Counted from the stretch's first letter, positions 25,612 to 34,803 are shown. The stretch is DNA of 64,000 nucleotides from Anaerolineae bacterium (GCA_023382675.1 JAHDWN010000019.1:51245-115244); one strand, 5' to 3'. Numbers and translations are program-made. Notes: generated from the sequence alone by a model not told the origin.

Positions 25612-25646
25612 GAGTAGTGATGAGTAACGAGTGATGCGTGATGAGC
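25612..25646. repeat. Heptamer tandem repeat (GATGAGT type)
   Basis: Five units in register after the gene stop: GAGTAGT, GATGAGT, AACGAGT, GATGCGT, GATGAGC. Same family as 14281-14315. Confidence 0.75.
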
Positions 25647-25711
25647 CATACAGTAAGTCTGCATGACTCATCACTTTTTACGCTGCTTGTGGGCGAAACC
25701 CGCGTACTCTG

Positions 25712-27058
25712 TCAGCCCATGGGGATGACGCAGCGCCCGGCGCTCGCGCTGCACGAGGCCACCGTCTGGCCGCCGCGCTCCACCCGGAAATCGCTGCGCC
25801 AGATCGCGCGCGAGGCTTCGAAGAAGGTCGTGCTCGTGAAGCCGCAGCTTACCGTCGGCGTCGTAATCGAACGGTCGATGGTGATGAACAGGCAGTCACG
25901 CGCGCCGAACGATTGAATCGTCCCGCGAATGAACTGTGCCTGCAACGACGCGACGCGAATGCTGGTCGTGCCATTGGTCAGCACCAGGCCGCCCAGATTG
26001 ATCCCGGCCCGGTCGGCGAACAAGGTCAGCGTGGACGCGGTATAAGCGAGTGTCACGCTCGGCCCGGCGGGCGCGCTTGACGATCCGCCGCTAGTAGCGG
26101 TCGGCGGTACGCTGGTTGCCTGCGGCGGCACGGTGTTCACTGCTAACACGGACGTAGGGTTAGGCGCGGGTGTATTCGTCGCCAGTGTCGCCCCGCCGCT
26201 GCTGGTTGGGCGCGGCGTGGGCGTGTTGGTCGGTGCAGCGACGACGATTGCGCCGCCCCAGGCATCGGCGTATTGCGGCAGCAGCACATCCGCCGGGCGC
26301 AGGCTGACTTCGGTCACGGCCTCGGCAGTGCCGGCCTGATAGATAACAAACAGCGAATCGCCGCTGGTGTCCGGCAGCGGCAGTGTCGCCGTCCAGGGCT
26401 GCCAATCGCCCAGTGGACGCCCCTGACTGTCGAACAGCCGCACCTGATCTGCGTTTCTGATCCAGTCGCCTCGGCCACGTGGATACGTCTCGTTGGAAAG
26501 ATACAGGGTGTCACCGCGTGGGTCGGCCAGCGCTGGCAGCACGTTTGGCTGGCTGGCGATCACGATCAGATAAACAAAGCCTAACCGGTAGGGCAGTACG
26601 GCAGCGCCAACTTCGCGATACCAGCCGTTCGTAACCGTCCGATTGTGGATGTCCGAGCCGCGCCAGAAATTGATCGCGCCCTGCACGTTCGGGCGCGCCG
26701 CCGCGATCTCGCTCAGGACGAGTTGGTCCGTCTGCCCATAGACCGGCCAGCCGTACTGTGGGTAAAGCGCGCGCGTCCGCGGATCTTCACCGTTGCGCCC
26801 TGTGTGAATCTCCGCGCCGCTCGGAATCTGGGGCTGCTCCAGGATGTACCGCGCCTGATCGAGCGCCATCTTTTCCAGGATCGGGTTCGGGCGCATCGGC
26901 GCTAACCCCAGGCCGATGCGCCACTCGTTCAGCGCCGCGACCACAGCGCGCGCTTCGTCGGCGTTTGATGTCGATTGCGGTTGTGCGGTCGTCGTCAAGG
27001 GAACGACTGTCACTAACAAGGCAAGCAAAAACGCGCAGAAAAGCCAGCGGCGCATCAT
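25712..27058 (-). CDS. Secreted CAP (SCP-like) domain protein
   Basis: A 448-residue exported protein with a signal peptide 1-26 (ending TTTAQ). Residues 38-165 are a CAP domain: EARAVVAALNEWRIGLGLAP, EKMALDQARYILE, HTGRNGEDP and a C-terminal YLIVIASQPN strand. A second small domain, a Thr/Pro-rich linker (PTNTPTPRPTSSGG) and a beta-rich C-terminal domain with conserved Cys follow. CAP domains occur in many secreted bacterial proteins of unclear activity. The CAP His/Glu residues appear partly kept (EIHTG). A single gene with an AT-rich divergent region before the DUF4013 gene. Confidence 0.75.
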   Translation of the reverse strand: MMRRWLFCAFLLALLVTVVPLTTTAQPQSTSNADEARAVVAALNEWRIGLGLAPMRPNPILEKMALDQARYILEQPQIPSGAEIHTGRNGEDPRTRALYPQYGWPVYGQTDQLVLSEIAAARPNVQGAINFWRGSDIHNRTVTNGWYREVGAAVLPYRLGFVYLIVIASQPNVLPALADPRGDTLYLSNETYPRGRGDWIRNADQVRLFDSQGRPLGDWQPWTATLPLPDTSGDSLFVIYQAGTAEAVTEVSLRPADVLLPQYADAWGGAIVVAAPTNTPTPRPTSSGGATLATNTPAPNPTSVLAVNTVPPQATSVPPTATSGGSSSAPAGPSVTLAYTASTLTLFADRAGINLGGLVLTNGTTSIRVASLQAQFIRGTIQSFGARDCLFITIDRSITTPTVSCGFTSTTFFEASRAIWRSDFRVERGGQTVASCSASAGRCVIPMG

Positions 27059-27201
27059 TTTTCACTTTCTGAACGACATAACCTTTACATAGCATAGCGT
27101 ATTATTGCGATTATTGTGCAATTCAATGAACTGGCGCATAATCTCTGACGAACAGCATGCAGCGAAATTCGGACGGCCATTCGTAAAGGAGCATTCGCCA
27201 G

Positions 27202-27885
27202 GTGGATTTTGTCCGCGCACTTCGCATCGTCTTTGACGATCCTCAGTGGGTGAGCAAGCTGGCCGTTGCGGCGGTCATCACCGGGGTTTCCATTCTGCTG
27301 ACGCCGGTGCTGATCGGCCTGGCGGGCTGGGCGATCCTGCTCGGCTACCAACTGGCGTTGATCGCCAATCTGCGCGCTGGGGTGCAGTACCCGCTGCCGC
27401 GCTGGATCGACCTCAGCGAATACTTCAACAACGGCTCACAGGCGCTGACCGCGCTCGTCATTTATTTGCTGCCGCTGATTCTGTTTGGCTGTTGCATCGC
27501 CACCCTGTCGTTCTTCAGCGATGGCAATTTGAGCAGCGGGGTTGTGCTGGGCATCGTCTGTGTTGCGCCCTTCCTGCTCGTCTATCTCCTGATCGCGCTG
27601 CTCCTGCATACACTGGGTATGGGGCGCTTCCTGGACGACCCACGCCTGGGCGTCTTTTTCGACGTTAGCGGGCTGCTGCGGCTGCTGCGCGCGCGCAGTG
27701 ACATCACCCTGCGCTATCTGCTCAATGTGATCATTCTCGGCGTCATTTTTGGCGCGTTTAACGGTATTCCCTGTCTGGGCACGCTGGTCCATCTGGGGCT
27801 TCAGTGGCCGGTCAGCGGCGCACTGGCCGGGCTGTTCATCCACGAGATGCTCGACACACCCAGGCGCAAAGCGAAGCCGTCTTGA
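27202..27885 (+). CDS. DUF4013 family membrane protein
   Basis: A 227-residue membrane protein of the DUF4013 type. It has an N-terminal amphipathic segment (VRALRIVFDDPQWVSKLA), then about five membrane segments, the conserved GYQLALIANLRAG and LPRWIDLSEYFNNG between spans, and a Gly-rich last segment. The start is a GTG with AAGGAG upstream. The function is unknown for the whole family. It lies directly upstream of tRNA-Lys on the same strand. Confidence 0.8.
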   Translation: MDFVRALRIVFDDPQWVSKLAVAAVITGVSILLTPVLIGLAGWAILLGYQLALIANLRAGVQYPLPRWIDLSEYFNNGSQALTALVIYLLPLILFGCCIATLSFFSDGNLSSGVVLGIVCVAPFLLVYLLIALLLHTLGMGRFLDDPRLGVFFDVSGLLRLLRARSDITLRYLLNVIILGVIFGAFNGIPCLGTLVHLGLQWPVSGALAGLFIHEMLDTPRRKAKPS

Positions 27886-27899
27886 GCGCGGCCTGTGCC

Positions 27900-27927
27900 T
27901 TGACGCTGCCCCCGCCTTTGCTATAAT
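27900..27927 (+). promoter_or_regulatory. Promoter of tRNA-Lys
   Basis: TTGACG (27900-27905), a 16-nt spacer, then TATAAT (27922-27927), ending 12 nt before the mature tRNA. It is one of the best sigma-70-type promoters visible here. Confidence 0.75.
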
Positions 27928-27939
27928 GCGAGGGTAGTC

Positions 27940-28012
27940 GGCTCCGTAGCTCAATTGGCAGAGCAGTTGACTCTTAATCAATAGGTTGCAGGTTCGAGTC
28001 CTGCCGGAGTCA
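27940..28012 (+). tRNA. tRNA-Lys (anticodon CTT)
   Basis: A 73-nt cloverleaf with acceptor stem GGCTCCG/CGGAGTC, D arm AGCTCAATTGGCAGAGCA, anticodon loop CTCTTAA in a GTTGA/TCAAT stem giving CTT, and T arm GCAGGTTCGAGTCCTGC. Discriminator A; the CCA is not encoded. It has its own promoter and a strong terminator. Confidence 0.95.
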
Positions 28013-28018
28013 TAAAAT

Positions 28019-28045
28019 AAGCCCCACAACGCGTGGGGCTTTTTT
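28019..28045 (+). terminator. Intrinsic terminator of tRNA-Lys
   Basis: AAGCCCCAC-AACGC-GTGGGGCTT followed by a T run. It begins 7 nt after the tRNA. Confidence 0.9.
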
Positions 28046-28101
28046 GTTTGAAGCGCTATCTATTCAAGGCGTAAACGCCGGGCACAAATACCAGCAGGTC
28101 T

Positions 28102-28788
28102 TTATCCGACGGGTTCGCCGACTGCGTTCGCCGGGACCCAGATCGGCTGCGCCTGGCAGGCAATCCAGACTTTGGCGAAGTCACCGCTGAACTCCGAAAT
28201 ATGCCACGTCCCAGCGGGAAGATTGAAGTTCACCTGTGTCGCCAGATCGGCGTCATAGAATGCCGGCGCGCCAGCCGGGATCGAATACACCACCGAATTG
28301 GCGGGCAGAGGATACGTGCAGGACGCGCCTGACCCCAAATACACATTGCCCGGCCCCGTGATCGTGATGTTATAGGACAGTCCAGTCTGGGCGAACGTAT
28401 CGTCAATCACGGCGACGAAGTACTGCGTCCCGGCGGTCAGCGCCACGGTGAAATTGATGGGGTTTGTGTTGCTGGCAGCGATGCAGTTCGAAGCGGGCAG
28501 TGCCGGATCGAAGCTGCCTTGATAGACGTAGACAGCGCTTGTGGTGCCAGGCTCAGTTACGGTGTAGACACCATCAGCATCGACGGTGAACGCATAAGAC
28601 GCATACAGTACTGCAAAAGCAGTATACCCGCCTGTGCAGTTTGGCGTGGAGATGATCGCGACCTGTGGCTCTTGCTGGCCACCCGGAGTGAGCGTGCCCG
28701 AAACGCTGGCGCTGCCAGCATATACAACCGTCGCCGCAATGGCGAAGATCACTACAAGGACGATACTAACGAGTGCAATCTTCCTCAT
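28102..28788 (-). CDS. Secreted beta-rich protein, unknown
   Basis: A 228-residue exported protein. The ATG at 28788 follows a GGAGAAGG site and starts a clear signal peptide (MRKIALVSIVLVV ... VVYAG). The ORF track adds 28 N-terminal residues that are not credible. The mature part begins VSGTLTPGG and has repeated strands with FTVDADGVYTVTE and YVYQGSFDP, a pre-peptidase-C-like beta sandwich of the kind found in several secreted proteins of this genome (see 37723-39192). The C-terminal 60 residues carry two Cys. Function unknown. Confidence 0.7.
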   Translation of the reverse strand: MRKIALVSIVLVVIFAIAATVVYAGSASVSGTLTPGGQQEPQVAIISTPNCTGGYTAFAVLYASYAFTVDADGVYTVTEPGTTSAVYVYQGSFDPALPASNCIAASNTNPINFTVALTAGTQYFVAVIDDTFAQTGLSYNITITGPGNVYLGSGASCTYPLPANSVVYSIPAGAPAFYDADLATQVNFNLPAGTWHISEFSGDFAKVWIACQAQPIWVPANAVGEPVG

Positions 28789-29060
28789 CAGACCTTCTCC
28801 TATGACAAGATATACGTTATGCGTCCGAACGCTATGTCCGATCCGTGATTCACAGTATATGCACGAAACCACGTAAGAAGATTGGTGAAGAATTCTCGTC
28901 AGAGTGTGAACGATCCACGTAATTCGAAGCCCAAAATCCGGACTGTCCCCCCAAAATACACCCCAGGTATACCGCCGACTACAACTTTAGGTGGAAGCGA
29001 TCAAACCTCGTTTCAGCGTATGCTGCTCACCGTGAAACAAAGTGCCTGAGAGGTGTATCC

Positions 29061-30293
29061 ATGGCTTTCAAGCCCCAAGTCTATATGAGGCTGGCGCTCG
29101 GCATCGCCGCGTTTGTGGTCGCCGCCGCCTGTTCGCTCTCGTTCGATCTGCCCGTGGGACGCGGTGATCCCGACCCGGCCACGTCAACGCCGTTTGTGCC
29201 CAACACGAGCACGCCCATCGTGCCGACGGCGACTCCAATCCCGCCGACGAGCACGAGCGTGGTCGTCGTACCGACCACCGTCGGGTGCAGCGTGCGCAGC
29301 GATTGGTTCAACTACGTCGTCGCGGCAGGTGACACACTTTCGCGAATTGCGCAGCGCACCGGCACGACCTCGGCGGTGCTGGCGCAGGCCAACTGTCTCG
29401 CCAACGCCAACGCGATCTATGCCGGTCAGGTGATCAAGGTGCCGCTGCTGCTGCCACCAACGACGCCACCTACGCTGCAGCCAGTGACGCCGACCTACTA
29501 CAGCCAGGGCATTCAGCCCTACGACGCCTGCATCGTCAATACGCGCGCCGGGACAGTTGCGCCGCTCTTTGCCCAGCCGAACGCCGCTGCAGCGCTGCCC
29601 GGCTATCTCGGCAACTGGGGCATCCGCCTGGGTGAGCAGAACGGCTTCCACCAGATCTCCATCACCCCACAGGGCATCGTCGCCTGGGTGCGCCTGAGCG
29701 ATACCTACGTCAGCGGCTTCTGTATCTACCCGCCGACGGAGACGTCGCTGCCTTACAAGCCGAATATCACGCAGGGTTCGGTCGTCGTCAGCTCGTTCGT
29801 CGATGGGCAGGCAGGGAACTATCGTCTGCGCACAGGGGAATCGGTCGTCCTGACCTGGGATGCCGCGCCCGCTGGCCTCATGAGCGCGACCTTCTATACC
29901 ATCGCTCAGGACGGCTCACGGATCGACCTCGGTGCGGACTATACGCCTGGGGATGGCCTGTCCATCCTATGGATCGTCCCGGCCAATCTCAACGCGCATC
30001 AGCTTCTGGTCGAAGGGCCGGGCCTGGGCGCGGCGAGTTTCGGCTTCGCCACCAGCTACCCGATCCGTGTCTATTCGCCGCCGCCGCCGTCCGAGACGTG
30101 CTACATCGAGCCGCTGCAGAACGTCAACGTCTACGACGACCCGGATTACAGCAGCGCCATCACCGACCTGCTGACGCCCGGCAACCGCTACCCGGTGATT
30201 GCGCGCACGTCCGACGGCTGGATCGGCATTGAAATCTCGCTCGGCTGGGTCGCGCCGAACGCGCCCGTCAGCTTCAGTGGCCCGTGCCCGTAG
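29061..30293 (+). CDS. LysM-domain lipoprotein
   Basis: A 410-residue lipoprotein with lipobox VAAAC (Cys24). A Thr/Pro-rich linker (about 38-72) leads to a LysM domain (about 84-129) with YVVAAGDTLSRIAQRTGTT and YAGQVIKVP. The middle and C-terminal parts look beta-rich, and the last 65 residues (CYIEPLQNVNVYDDPDYSS ... GWIGIEISLGW) resemble a bacterial SH3-like domain. Both types bind cell-wall glycan or peptide, so a wall- or surface-binding role is likely. AGAGG precedes the ATG. A strong hairpin follows the stop. Confidence 0.8.
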   Translation: MAFKPQVYMRLALGIAAFVVAAACSLSFDLPVGRGDPDPATSTPFVPNTSTPIVPTATPIPPTSTSVVVVPTTVGCSVRSDWFNYVVAAGDTLSRIAQRTGTTSAVLAQANCLANANAIYAGQVIKVPLLLPPTTPPTLQPVTPTYYSQGIQPYDACIVNTRAGTVAPLFAQPNAAAALPGYLGNWGIRLGEQNGFHQISITPQGIVAWVRLSDTYVSGFCIYPPTETSLPYKPNITQGSVVVSSFVDGQAGNYRLRTGESVVLTWDAAPAGLMSATFYTIAQDGSRIDLGADYTPGDGLSILWIVPANLNAHQLLVEGPGLGAASFGFATSYPIRVYSPPPPSETCYIEPLQNVNVYDDPDYSSAITDLLTPGNRYPVIARTSDGWIGIEISLGWVAPNAPVSFSGPCP

Positions 30294-30306
30294 TCCACGC
30301 TATGCA

Positions 30307-30340
30307 CTGTCCGGGGCGAGATCATGCTTGCCCCGGACAG
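30307..30340 (+). terminator. Hairpin after LysM lipoprotein gene
   Basis: CTGTCCGGGGC and GCCCCGGACAG pair perfectly over 11 bp around a 12-nt loop, 14 nt after the stop. No T tract, so the function could be termination or 3'-end protection. Confidence 0.6.
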
Positions 30341-30367
30341 GTGATGAATTGCAAAGGATCGGTCATC

Positions 30368-30562
30368 ATGACACCGACTCAACGGATCGTTTGCCTGCTC
30401 GTGCTCTGGGGCGCTTTCGCCGCGGCCACGGTCTCTATGCTCAGTGACCTGCGCCTCGCCGATGGAACGATGATCCCTCTGGGGCTGGTGTTGAATGCCT
30501 GCGCGCTGACGGGCACGTGGCTGATCGTGCGCGCCCGTCATCTCGTGCCGCGAGATTGCTAG
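30368..30562 (+). CDS. Small membrane protein
   Basis: A 64-residue protein with two membrane segments (about 5-24 and 37-54) and an Arg-rich end. The ATG at 30368 is preceded by AAAGGA at a slightly long distance. The 28 residues that the ORF track places upstream overlap the hairpin and are not credible. Function unknown. It is a possible real gene but short. Confidence 0.45.
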   Translation: MTPTQRIVCLLVLWGAFAAATVSMLSDLRLADGTMIPLGLVLNACALTGTWLIVRARHLVPRDC

Positions 30563-30563
30563 C

Positions 30564-30587
30564 GGACGTGCCGTTGCACGTCCCTAC
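30564..30587 (-). repeat. GTAGGGACG palindrome, copy 3
   Basis: On the minus strand: GTAG then GGACGTGC-AACG-GCACGTCC. The 8-bp arms pair perfectly and the head is identical to copies 1 and 2 near 17.9 kb. It sits between two convergent genes. Confidence 0.75.
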
Positions 30588-30605
30588 GACCCTGTCACCT
30601 TTTCT

Positions 30606-33476
30606 TTAGCTGCACGGCTCCACGCCATACTGCACACGCTCGGCACACGTCAGTTCACGCAGATAACGCTCGTCGGCGATCCAGCGCTGGACGGCGGCGG
30701 GATCGAACGAGGCGCGCCAGAGGCCGACGCTGCCATCGCGCGAGGCGGTCAGCACGCCGGAGCCATCCAGGGCGAAAATGGCCTGGATGACGTCGTCGCT
30801 GTGCCCTTCCAGGCGCACCAACTCTTCCCAGTTGCCCATATCCCAGATGCGCGCGGTGTCGTCGTAGCTGGCCGAAATCAACTGCTGGCTGTCGGGACTG
30901 AAGCTCAGCCCGCGCACCAGATCGCTGTGCCCGATCAGCCGCCGGGTTTCCTGTGCCGATTCCATCTCCCAGACGACGATCAGGCCGTCTTCCGCGCCAG
31001 ACGCCATGCGGCGGCCATCCGGACTCAGCGCCAGCGTATAGATGGTGTGCTCGTGGACATTGGCGAAACGCTCCTGTACCTCACCGCTCTCCAGATTGAC
31101 CTCGGCGATGAAGCCCTGCCCGGCACGGCTGAGGTCGGCTCCGGCGTAGATGACGGCGCGTTCATCTGTGTTGAAGAGACCGGCTGCGACAACCGCAAGA
31201 TCGACCGTGTGCTGGAAAGCGACTTTGCCCGATGCCAGATGGTAAACCAGGATCTGCGAGCCGGTCTGGGCCGCGTCGACGGCGGTCACGAGCGCACGTG
31301 TACCATCCGCCGTATAGCTGACGGAGGTGATGATCGACGCATTCTCAACCGGGATTGTGCGGATGAGTTCGCCGGTCGTCAGATTCCATTGGCGCAGTGT
31401 GGCGTCGAAACCGCCGCTCAGGGCAGTTTGCTCGTCCGGGCTGACGGCGAGCGCCGCAATCGAGTCGGTGTGCCCGCTGAATTCGCGCACGACCTCACCG
31501 TCGTGCCACAGCAGCACGCGGGGGTCGGCTTCACCGCCTGCCGTTACGAAAGCGCCGTTGGCTAGCGGCACGACTTTCGACACCGATGCGCCCGGCGCGT
31601 AGCCGCGGACGAACCGCTCCAATGCGCCGCTGAAGACCTGCCAGCTGCGCGCCGTGCTGTCGAGCGAGCCGGTGTAGAGCAGGCGGCCATCCGGCGAGAA
31701 GACCACCGACTCCGAGCGTGCCCCATGACCAACGTAGGAAAAACGAGTCTTGCGCGTCGCCATGTCGGTGACGGTGACGCCCGAATCGTAAGCGGTGAAG
31801 CCCAGCCAGCGACCATCCGGGCTGATGGCGAGCGCGGGAACGCCCTGGTTGAGATCATCGATGCGCCAGGCCTCGTCGCGCGTGTCCACGGCGTAGGCGC
31901 GCATCCCGCTCTCGTTCAGGCCGACGAGCAGCTGGCTGCCATCGAGGGTAAAGGCAAGCGCCTCGACCGGTTCGCCGGACGCGGGCGTCCACGAGTCGAT
32001 CTGCTGGCCGGTCGCGACATCCCACAGGCTGACAGCGGCGTCACGTGCGCCGGTCGCCAGCAGCGCATCATCGGGGCTGAAGGCGACAGTGTCGATGGAA
32101 TCGCGGTGCGCCCGCAGGTCAATGCGTGCCTGGCCGGTGGACACATCGTACACGCGCAGAACGCCAGACGCGTAACCGACGGCCAGCAGCTGCCCATCCG
32201 AGCTATAAGCGAGTGACTGCGTAAGCGTGCCGGGTAGATCGATACGCCGTCGCTCGCGCCAGTGTTCGACATCCCAGAAGATGAGTGTGTTGCTGCCGAT
32301 GGCGGCGATGGTCGGGTCGTGTGGGTCGAAGGCGAGCGCATTAATAGCTGCCAGGTTCACACGCATGCCCTGGGCCTCTGCAAAGTCGCTGAATTGTTCC
32401 TGCTCCATGAGCGCGCCGCTGTCCGCATCCCACAGGGCGAGCGACCCGTCGACGCTGCCGGTCAGCAGGCGTGTCCCACTTGGGTCGAGCGCAATCGCGT
32501 TAACCCAATCCTGATGCACGCCGCCAAACAAGCGCCGCGCGCCGCGTGCATAGGCGGACTGCGCCAGGGTTGCGCGTGCCTGCGCCGGGGGATCGGTGAT
32601 CTCGTTGGCAGCGCTCGCCAGCGCTAAGGCCAGATCGCTGTTGTTCGCGCCGAGCGCCTGGCGCGCGCCGAAGGCCAACGCGAGGCTGCGCGCTTCGTCG
32701 GCGCGGCGCACGGCCAATCCTTCCGCTGCGACCGCCGTCGCTGCCTGCTGTGCCACCGCTGTCCCGCGCAGGTCGGAAAGCTGGCGCTGGGTCTCGGCCT
32801 CGTTGCGCTGGAGCAGCGCGATCACGGCCAGGACGAGCGCGACCGCTGCCGCCAGTGTGACCCCGGCCAGCAGCATCCGCGTGCGCGCGGTGGCGGCGCG
32901 GCGGCTGGCGAAGATGTACGCCTGCTGGAGCGCCGTCGGCTCCGGCACTTTGCCCGCGCTGGCGACGAGCCAGCTTTCCGCCGCCTGGAGATCCGCGCCG
33001 CGCAAGATGAGGCTGGTATCGCGCCCTCGGCCTTCCCATTCACGGGCGCGGACGAGCAGACGGGTGTGCTGGCGCACGTGATTGAGATCGGTATCGAGCG
33101 CGCTTATCAACGAGTCGAATGCGCCGTCGAAGTCGTCGTCGCTGCGCATGAACAGCCAGTTGTGACTCGCCAGCGCCTCGTGGACGCGCTGTGAGGCCGC
33201 CTCGCGCCGGACGATGGGGATCAGTCGCTTGTTGTGGGCGATGGCGTGTTCGAGTTCGTCACGGCACACCTCGGACGCAATCGAGTCCGGGCTGATGATG
33301 AAGACGAAGCTGTCTGCCGCCTCGATGCCGCGCTGGATTTCCTGCCACCACTGCGCCGTCAGCGGAATATCCTGCCAATCGACCCACGTTTCACGATTGC
33401 GCTGCGCCAGCGCCTCGTGCAGTTGGCGGACAAAGGCCTGATCTTCGCGCGCATACGAGATAAACACGTCCGCCAT
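30606..33476 (-). CDS. TIR - transmembrane - WD40 protein
   Basis: A 956-residue protein with the same plan as 20374-23049. The TIR domain (1-125) starts VFISYARED and has CRDELEHA with Glu74. The linker (132-192) has RLLVRAREW, LILRGADLQAAESWL and PTALQQAYIFASR. One membrane segment lies at 201-222, then a coiled, Ala/Gln-rich stalk (223-310). The C-terminal 640 residues are regular WD40 repeats, many ending in the WD-type LWDVATG or IWDMGNWE. The canonical propellers are better kept than in the paralogue. The role is probably signalling or defence; a partner effector is not visible. Confidence 0.88.
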   Translation of the reverse strand: MADVFISYAREDQAFVRQLHEALAQRNRETWVDWQDIPLTAQWWQEIQRGIEAADSFVFIISPDSIASEVCRDELEHAIAHNKRLIPIVRREAASQRVHEALASHNWLFMRSDDDFDGAFDSLISALDTDLNHVRQHTRLLVRAREWEGRGRDTSLILRGADLQAAESWLVASAGKVPEPTALQQAYIFASRRAATARTRMLLAGVTLAAAVALVLAVIALLQRNEAETQRQLSDLRGTAVAQQAATAVAAEGLAVRRADEARSLALAFGARQALGANNSDLALALASAANEITDPPAQARATLAQSAYARGARRLFGGVHQDWVNAIALDPSGTRLLTGSVDGSLALWDADSGALMEQEQFSDFAEAQGMRVNLAAINALAFDPHDPTIAAIGSNTLIFWDVEHWRERRRIDLPGTLTQSLAYSSDGQLLAVGYASGVLRVYDVSTGQARIDLRAHRDSIDTVAFSPDDALLATGARDAAVSLWDVATGQQIDSWTPASGEPVEALAFTLDGSQLLVGLNESGMRAYAVDTRDEAWRIDDLNQGVPALAISPDGRWLGFTAYDSGVTVTDMATRKTRFSYVGHGARSESVVFSPDGRLLYTGSLDSTARSWQVFSGALERFVRGYAPGASVSKVVPLANGAFVTAGGEADPRVLLWHDGEVVREFSGHTDSIAALAVSPDEQTALSGGFDATLRQWNLTTGELIRTIPVENASIITSVSYTADGTRALVTAVDAAQTGSQILVYHLASGKVAFQHTVDLAVVAAGLFNTDERAVIYAGADLSRAGQGFIAEVNLESGEVQERFANVHEHTIYTLALSPDGRRMASGAEDGLIVVWEMESAQETRRLIGHSDLVRGLSFSPDSQQLISASYDDTARIWDMGNWEELVRLEGHSDDVIQAIFALDGSGVLTASRDGSVGLWRASFDPAAVQRWIADERYLRELTCAERVQYGVEPCS

Positions 33477-33569
33477 GGTCTGCTCTCCCCCGATTCGATA
33501 GCCTGCGCAGATTCTAGCACGAGCGCGAAAAATGCGTCTTCAGGATAATGTGCCGCATTCGGTGGATGT

Positions 33570-34643
33570 CTACAACGGCACTATCTCGACAGACATATCG
33601 AGGTAGTCACCGTATTTTTGCGCCGCCGCCGCAAACGCCTGCCATGCCTCCGCGCTTAACCCGTTAAACGGCTGCGCGTTGATGATCGCCTTGTTCTTCT
33701 TGAGGGTCCGCTTCCACGTGCCGACGATCTGCCCATCGACCACAATCGTCGGGTAGAAGACACCGTTACCACCAGGGCAGATCTTCTGAGCGTGCTGTGG
33801 GTCGAGCACCGCGCTGCGATCTCGATAGCCGAGAACGTACTCGTCGAAGCCGGGCAGCATGTGGACGACCGGCGCGGCTGGGGCGGCGGGCGTCGATGCA
33901 GGCCGCCAGTATGTCTCCCCCGCATAGGAATCCTCGACGAGCTGCGCTTTCACCGCCTCTAATCCGGCGCGCGCCTCGGCAGTCGTCAGACCCGACCAGG
34001 CGATGTAGTCCTTCAGGTTGGCGGGGCCGTGGCTCACGAAGTAGCGGCGCGCGAATTCCGCCAGCGCCTGATCACGCGGGATGGCGGGCACGGGGGGTAT
34101 CACATCGTCGATGTGTACGAAGGTTGCATAATTGCCGCGCACGACTGACTGGCAGATCAAGCCATCCAGCGAGGCGCGCTGGAGCAGGTAAACACCACGC
34201 TGCCCCGCAGTGGAGATGCCATGCGACTCCAAGATGTCGAACAGCTCTGGGCGGCTGAGCTGCTTGCCGCCTTGCAGCGTGTCAGCGAGCAGGTCGTTGC
34301 TGCGCATGAGCGTTGCCTCATCCAGTTCAAGCTGTCCATAACGGCGCGCGTTGCCAGTGATCAGGCGCGAGGCGATCAGCGCCAGCACCCAGCGGAGATC
34401 CGCCGCCGCGACCAGGTGGAGTGTGCCGCGAATCAGCCACGTGCGGATAATCGCGTGCGCGGCGATGGCTTGCTCGATGTCTGTGTCAGTGCTGCTCGGC
34501 AGGCGCAGGCCGACCGACCATTTCGCGCCGGGATAGTCCTGCCCCTGCATTGCGACGAGCCAGGCGACGACCTCGGTGGGCGTGTTTTTTTCTGGCGTTT
34601 CGATCTGCTGGTTGTGCAGGCGGTGCGCGGCGATGTTGGCCAT
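33570..34643 (-). CDS. Winged-helix DNA-binding protein of the HTH_42 (YcaQ/AlkZ) family
   Basis: A 357-residue protein of the HTH_42 family: three tandem winged helices and a beta-barrel. The N-terminal VAMQGQDYPGAKWSVGLRL contains the QxQ pair (QGQ) that is catalytic in the DNA glycosylases AlkZ and YcaQ, which remove bulky alkylation or crosslinks. LPGFDEYVLGYRDRS in the C-terminal half is also typical. DNA repair is therefore a fair inference. The alternative is a non-enzymatic DNA-binding role. The neighbouring divergent gene is dinB, another DNA damage gene. Confidence 0.75.
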   Translation of the reverse strand: MANIAAHRLHNQQIETPEKNTPTEVVAWLVAMQGQDYPGAKWSVGLRLPSSTDTDIEQAIAAHAIIRTWLIRGTLHLVAAADLRWVLALIASRLITGNARRYGQLELDEATLMRSNDLLADTLQGGKQLSRPELFDILESHGISTAGQRGVYLLQRASLDGLICQSVVRGNYATFVHIDDVIPPVPAIPRDQALAEFARRYFVSHGPANLKDYIAWSGLTTAEARAGLEAVKAQLVEDSYAGETYWRPASTPAAPAAPVVHMLPGFDEYVLGYRDRSAVLDPQHAQKICPGGNGVFYPTIVVDGQIVGTWKRTLKKNKAIINAQPFNGLSAEAWQAFAAAAQKYGDYLDMSVEIVPL

Positions 34644-34803
34644 GGCAATTCCTTCTCATTAGAGCTTTGTGCATTATAGTGGCACGTCCGCCAGGCTGCA
34701 CACGCTGATTGCCTGTGGGCGACCATAGCACGTAATTTCGCTGCTCATACGTCCCAATTCCCGCATATAGTAGAGACAGATCTACAAACTCAGGCGCATC
34801 GTC

